A stretch of 64,000 nt of DNA from Amphibalanus amphitrite (Eukaryota > Arthropoda > Thecostraca > Balanomorpha > Balanidae): the NCBI RefSeq assembly GCF_019059575.1, contig NW_024881991.1, positions 1 through 64,000 on the forward strand, written 5' to 3'. Numbering within the stretch: position 1 is the stretch's first letter; each line of letters begins with the position of its first letter. The notes under the pieces were generated by a model. That model was not told the DNA's origin. It made no database searches and worked only from the letters and a program-made list of their open reading frames with translations. Made by a program: the position numbers and the translations under genes. This document shows, piece by piece, positions 59,983-64,000 of the stretch.

Positions 59983-61677
59983 TATCAGTGTACCGACTTT
60001 TGTGTCGCTAGCTCGACGTTTCCCGGGACCAGAGGATCCCTAGTCAAAACCGTCATCCGCCCCCCGCACGCGCAGCTTGCACCCCTCGGATATTATCTCG
60101 CCGGAATGTCATGACTCTATGTATTCTTCTTATGACCTGCAAGTTTTGAACCAGTTAGAGCTGCCGTTTACCCTGCAGGCGTGGCAACGTACGAAGGGGT
60201 GCAATCGGCTTGCACGTGCATAGCTCATGCACCACGGAGTTTAGCTCAACCAAATGTGCACTATTTTGGAGGCCTTGCCTGGGACTACCATTGAACCGAT
60301 TTTGAGGTTGATAGCTCAAAATTTCTTTGAACCAGAGGACCTCACGTCAAAACGGTTTTCCGCCCCCAGCACGTGCAGCCTGCACCCCTCGCAGACGGTG
60401 ACCCCCCTGGAAACTGGTTCAAGGTGTTACCGATGTGTCCCGCCAGTGTGGCTTTGCCCGTGACCTCGGATTGACCTGTAGCCTTGACAAAAAATTTCGT
60501 GTCACCGAAACTTTGAAACGGAATAGCATGTGCCATGAAGCACTGAGCGAACCGAGGCCAGCACCAAAAGTTTACCTCGCCGGAGACGAATCGAACGGTC
60601 CCACTTTCGTCCCCGATCGGTCCACCCATTTTGACTCCAGGTCCAAAAAAGCTTGGACAAACTCACTCACTGACAAACAGGCTCAGCCGAACTTTTTTTC
60701 AGCGACCCACCAATGGGAATTTCCGGATGCAAAAGCATGCTATCGCATGCTTTTGATCCTCCAATTCTGGATTAAACCAAATTAATCTCTTTTTCAGGTA
60801 CGTACCATCAGAGCAAATGGTTCCAAAAAATGGAATAGTTAAACCAGGACCGGGTGGACGCCGCAGTCGCCCTCGCCAAGTGGTTTAGCGGAAACTGCCT
60901 GCTTATCCAGAATTGGATTTTTTTGCATCCGGAAATTCCCATTGGTGGGTCGCTGAAAAAAAAAGTTCGGCCGAGCCTGTTTGTCAGTATGTGAGTGAGT
61001 TTGTCCAAGCTTTTTTGGACCTGGAGTCAAAATGGGTGGACCGATCGGGACCAAAGTGGTACCGTTCGACTCGTCTCCGGCGAGGTAAACTTTTGGTGCT
61101 GGCGTCGGTTCGCTCAGTGATTCGTGGCACACGCTATTCCGCTTCAAAGTTTCGGTGACACGAATTTTTTGGTCAAGGCTTCAGGTCAACCCGAGGTCAC
61201 GGACAAAGCCACACTGGCGGGACACATCGGTAACACCTTGAACCAGTTTCCAGGGGGGTCACCGTCTACGAGGGGTGCAGGCTGCACGTGCTGGAGGCGG
61301 AAAACCGTTTTGACGTGAGGTCCTCTGGCACAAAGAAATTTTGAGCTATCAACCTCAAAATCGGTTCAATGGTAGTCCCAGGCAAGGCCTCCAAAATAGT
61401 GCACATTTGGTTGAAATAAACTATTTGGTGCATGAGCTATGCACGTGCAAGCCGATTGCACTCCTTCGTACGTTGCCACGCCTGCAGGGTAAGCGGCAGC
61501 TCTAACTGGTTCAAAACTTGCAGGTCATAAGAAGAATACATTGAGTCATGACATTCCGGCGAGATAATATCCGAGGGGTGCAAGCAGCGCGTGCGGGGGG
61601 CGGATAACGGTTTTGACGAGGGATCCTCTGATCCCGGGAAACGTCGAGCTAGCGACACAAAAGTCGGTACACTGATA
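59983..61677. mobile_element. Large inverted repeat, about 790-bp arms
   Basis: The left arm 59983-about 60772 and right arm about 60906-61677 are reverse complements with scattered differences, axis near 60835. Paired landmarks: TATCAGTGTACCGACTTTTG / complement at 61661-61677; CATTCCGGC block 60103 / 61553; TCCAATTCTGGA 60750 / 60905. Non-coding; open frames appear in mirrored pairs. A foldback element or a recent inverted duplication. Confidence 0.88.
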
Positions 61678-61904
61678 CAGTGGCGCAGCCAGGGGGGGTG
61701 AAAGGGGTGAGATCTCACCCCCGTCTCTCATCCTAGGGGCCCACCGTCGATTCGAACTGTAACGTTATGCAGCCTGACAATTTTTTATCACTAATGTCAA
61801 GGTCCGTCATAGGACTGAAAAACAGTCTTCAGGCATGATAGCCCCCCCCCCCCTTTAGGATTTTTAGTCCCATTTTATTATTTAAGGGGGTACATCCAAG
61901 GCCC

Positions 61905-62690
61905 GATTGAACTAATCCAAGGCCTAGGAGGGCCCGTTCCATGGCATGAGAGGGCCATTTCAGGCCTGAGTGGGCCCATTTCAGGTCTGTGAGGGCCCAT
62001 TTCAGGCCTGAAGGGGCCCAGTTGAAGCTTGAGAGGGCCCATTTCAGGCCCTAGAGGGCCTGTTTGAGGCTTGAGAGGGGCCCATTTCAGGTCTAAGAGG
62101 GCCCATTTGATGCCTGTGAGGGCCCATTTCAGGCTTGAGGGGGTCCATTTCAGGCCCTAGAGGGCATGTTTGAGGCCTGATAGGGCCCATTTCAGGTCTC
62201 AGAGGGGCCATTTCAGGCCTGAGGGGGCCCATTTCAAGCTTGAGAGGGCATGCCCTAGAGGGCCTGTTTGAGGCCAGAGAGGGCCCGTTTGAGGCCAGAG
62301 AGGGCCCGTTTGAGGCCTGAGAGGGGCCCATTTCAGGCATAAGAGGCACCATTTCAGACCTGAGAGGGCCCAGTTACGGTATGAGGGAGCCCTTTTTCGA
62401 CATGATAGGGACCATTTCCGGGCTGAGGGGGCCCATTTCAGGTCAGAGAGGGCTAATGTCAGGCCTGAGAGGACCCATTTCAGGTCCTTGAGGTCCTATT
62501 TGAGGCCTGAGAGCCTGAGAGGGGCCCACTTCAGGTCTGAGAGGGCTAATGTTAGTCCTGAGAGGGCCCATTTCAGGTCCTAGAGGACCTAGTTGAGGTC
62601 TGAGAGGGTCCACTTCAGGCCTGAGAGGGGCCCATTTCAGGTCTGAGAGGGCCCAGTTCAGGCCTGAGAAGACTCATCCCAGGAATGAAA
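61905..62690 (+). repeat. Minisatellite, GAGAGGGCCCATTTCAGGCC units
   Basis: Imperfect tandem units of about 24 bp (GAGAGGGCCCATTTCAGGCC and variants). It differs from the 31-32 kb minisatellite in unit sequence but is similar in length and purine/pyrimidine pattern. Confidence 0.9.
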
Positions 62691-62984
62691 GGATCATCCT
62701 ATCCTATGTGTGGGAGGGTCCACACCGGTCCACACCGGTCCATGATGGCTCCAAACTGACACCTGTGACCTGAGGCTCCTGCACCGGCTTTTGAGGGGCC
62801 CACCGACCTCTGATAGCCACCACGCAGGTCTCAAAAGACCATGTCGATTGTTGATATCTAAACCTCCAAGTCTTGGAAGGTCTGTGCTCTATGCAGATTC
62901 TTGATGGCTTTACGTGGGCTTGTAAACATCCCGAACTGGCTCTAGACTAGCTCGACAGCGCCCCGCAGAGCAGCGCCCCAGGTT

Positions 62985-64000
62985 TTCCAGTTTTACGCCC
63001 CTGAGGGGTGTTTGAATATTCCCTTCTAACCTGACTCCAGGGTCACGTAGCGACAAGTGCGGCGGTAGGCGGCTTTCTAAAGAGCGTCGAAAATCATGGA
63101 GAAATTACTTCAGTCATGTTGCAGTTTTTACTGTATGCCTGGCCTATTCAAATACATTAGCCAGAGGGGTGTGGTAATAACTGGTGTAAGCAAATTGACC
63201 ACGGTCAAAAATGCATTACCAGAATGCATTAAGCCAACATTTTGGGATGGTCTCGTTCCTATGTCGGCTAAGAGCTTCGGTCCAGAAAATAAATTTATCG
63301 TTGGCATACAGTAAAATACATACCAAACTCGGCCGGTGATAAATTTTCAAGACCTCAGTCCTTACTGATTTTTGAACTCGGCCTTCGGCCTCGTTCAAAA
63401 ATCCAGTAAGGACCTCGGTCTTGAAAATTTATTTACACCGGCCTCGTTCAGTATTATATAACACCAAAGCCCACGTCATCATGTTCATCGAAGGAGAAGT
63501 TTCGCCTATTTCGACACTCGAGGACATATATAAGCTAAAGCGCTGAAAGTGGGTTCGATAGCTCTCTAACGCGTGCAATCAGCCATGGGGGGGGGGCGTA
63601 TCGGCCAAACCCGATCATAATTTAAGAAGGCTAGAAAGACGAGAAAAGCAACAGATAGCTGTAGGATGTTTCAGAATCGTAGAGCCAGAGGTCATTTTTC
63701 GATTATGTCATCGCTGAGGTCATTAAAGATGAAATTATGATGAAATTATGATAAACACAAAGACAAGATTACGACGAAAAAATTCATGTTTTTATATTTT
63801 CACAAATAATCGTATAACTCGTGAACCAAAGAGCTAAGAGCTTCGCGAAACAACTCATTCGATAGGCCTTTCAAAACGCTTTCGCTTTTAAGATTTGACC
63901 TCAATGCCTCATGCCAATGGTTTGGCAACAGAGCAGAGGGCAAAACCATCTAAATAGTCGCATTTTACCAAAATAGTTTTGCTAAGAATTTTTGCCAGAA
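62985..64000 (+). mobile_element. TTAA-family fragment (P7), cut by the window edge
   Basis: ACCTGACTCCAGGGTCACGT AGCGACAAG (63030-63060) and ATTTGACCTCAATGCC...GGCAAAACC (63893-63950) match P5 in the same order. About 350 bp in between (63126-63470) has no match and includes a hairpin, so it is probably an insertion. Confidence 0.6.
63327..63446. repeat. Hairpin, about 50-bp arms
   Basis: CTCGGCCGGTGATAAATTTT CAAGACC pairs with GGTCTTGAAAATTTATTTAC ACCGGCCTCG; the axis is at TTCGGCCTCG near 63387. Confidence 0.8.

Noticed and set aside
60254-61318. Mirrored frames in the large inverted repeat as a gene pair
   Set aside because: Both derive from the same non-coding arm sequence read in opposite directions.

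Overview
This is eukaryotic, intron-containing DNA, very probably from an arthropod and perhaps a crustacean. The evidence is spliced host genes with GT-AG introns, an interstitial (TTAGG)n-type array (the common arthropod telomere unit), an arthropod-like elongin C, and a dense load of TIR, foldback, LINE and LTR elements. The taxon is inferred; no species is recognisable.

Layout. 1-16 kb is almost all repeats: a LINE reverse-transcriptase fragment running off the left edge, a CACGTGCGCACGTGC-rich element, TTAA-flanked about 1-kb elements, foldback elements with telomere-like sequence, GACGTCGG palindrome arrays joined to tRNA-like heads, and several short TIR elements with recognisable target duplications. 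16.2-17.8 kb holds a complete three-coding-exon elongin C gene on the plus strand. About 19.2-57.5 kb is one large minus-strand gene for an adhesion-type GPCR. I traced 19 coding exons whose splice phases all agree, giving a protein of about 1,313 residues: signal peptide, two WSC-like cysteine domains, a C-type-lectin-like domain, a Thr/Ser mucin stalk, a GAIN domain ending in a canonical GPS (His-Leu-Thr), seven membrane helices and a long Ser-rich tail. A second, alternative 3' end is possible.

Nested material. The 17.5-kb intron before the TM7 exon contains two whole-looking Ty3-type LTR retrotransposons in opposite orientations, each with identical LTRs, and a 2.9-kb hAT-type element filled with a minisatellite. 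The 9.4-kb intron between the lectin-domain and mucin exons contains a separate plus-strand gene for a secreted or membrane double-CTLD protein, together with several TTAA-flanked elements.

57.6-64 kb is repeats again: decayed TTAA-family copies, a tRNA-like SINE, a 1.7-kb inverted repeat and a 0.8-kb minisatellite. The elongin C and receptor genes converge, about 1-1.4 kb apart. The most interesting items are the receptor architecture with its nested antisense lectin gene, and the TTAA-flanked repeat family loaded with TGACCT/AGGTCA half-sites, two members of which share single TTAA sites with neighbours.
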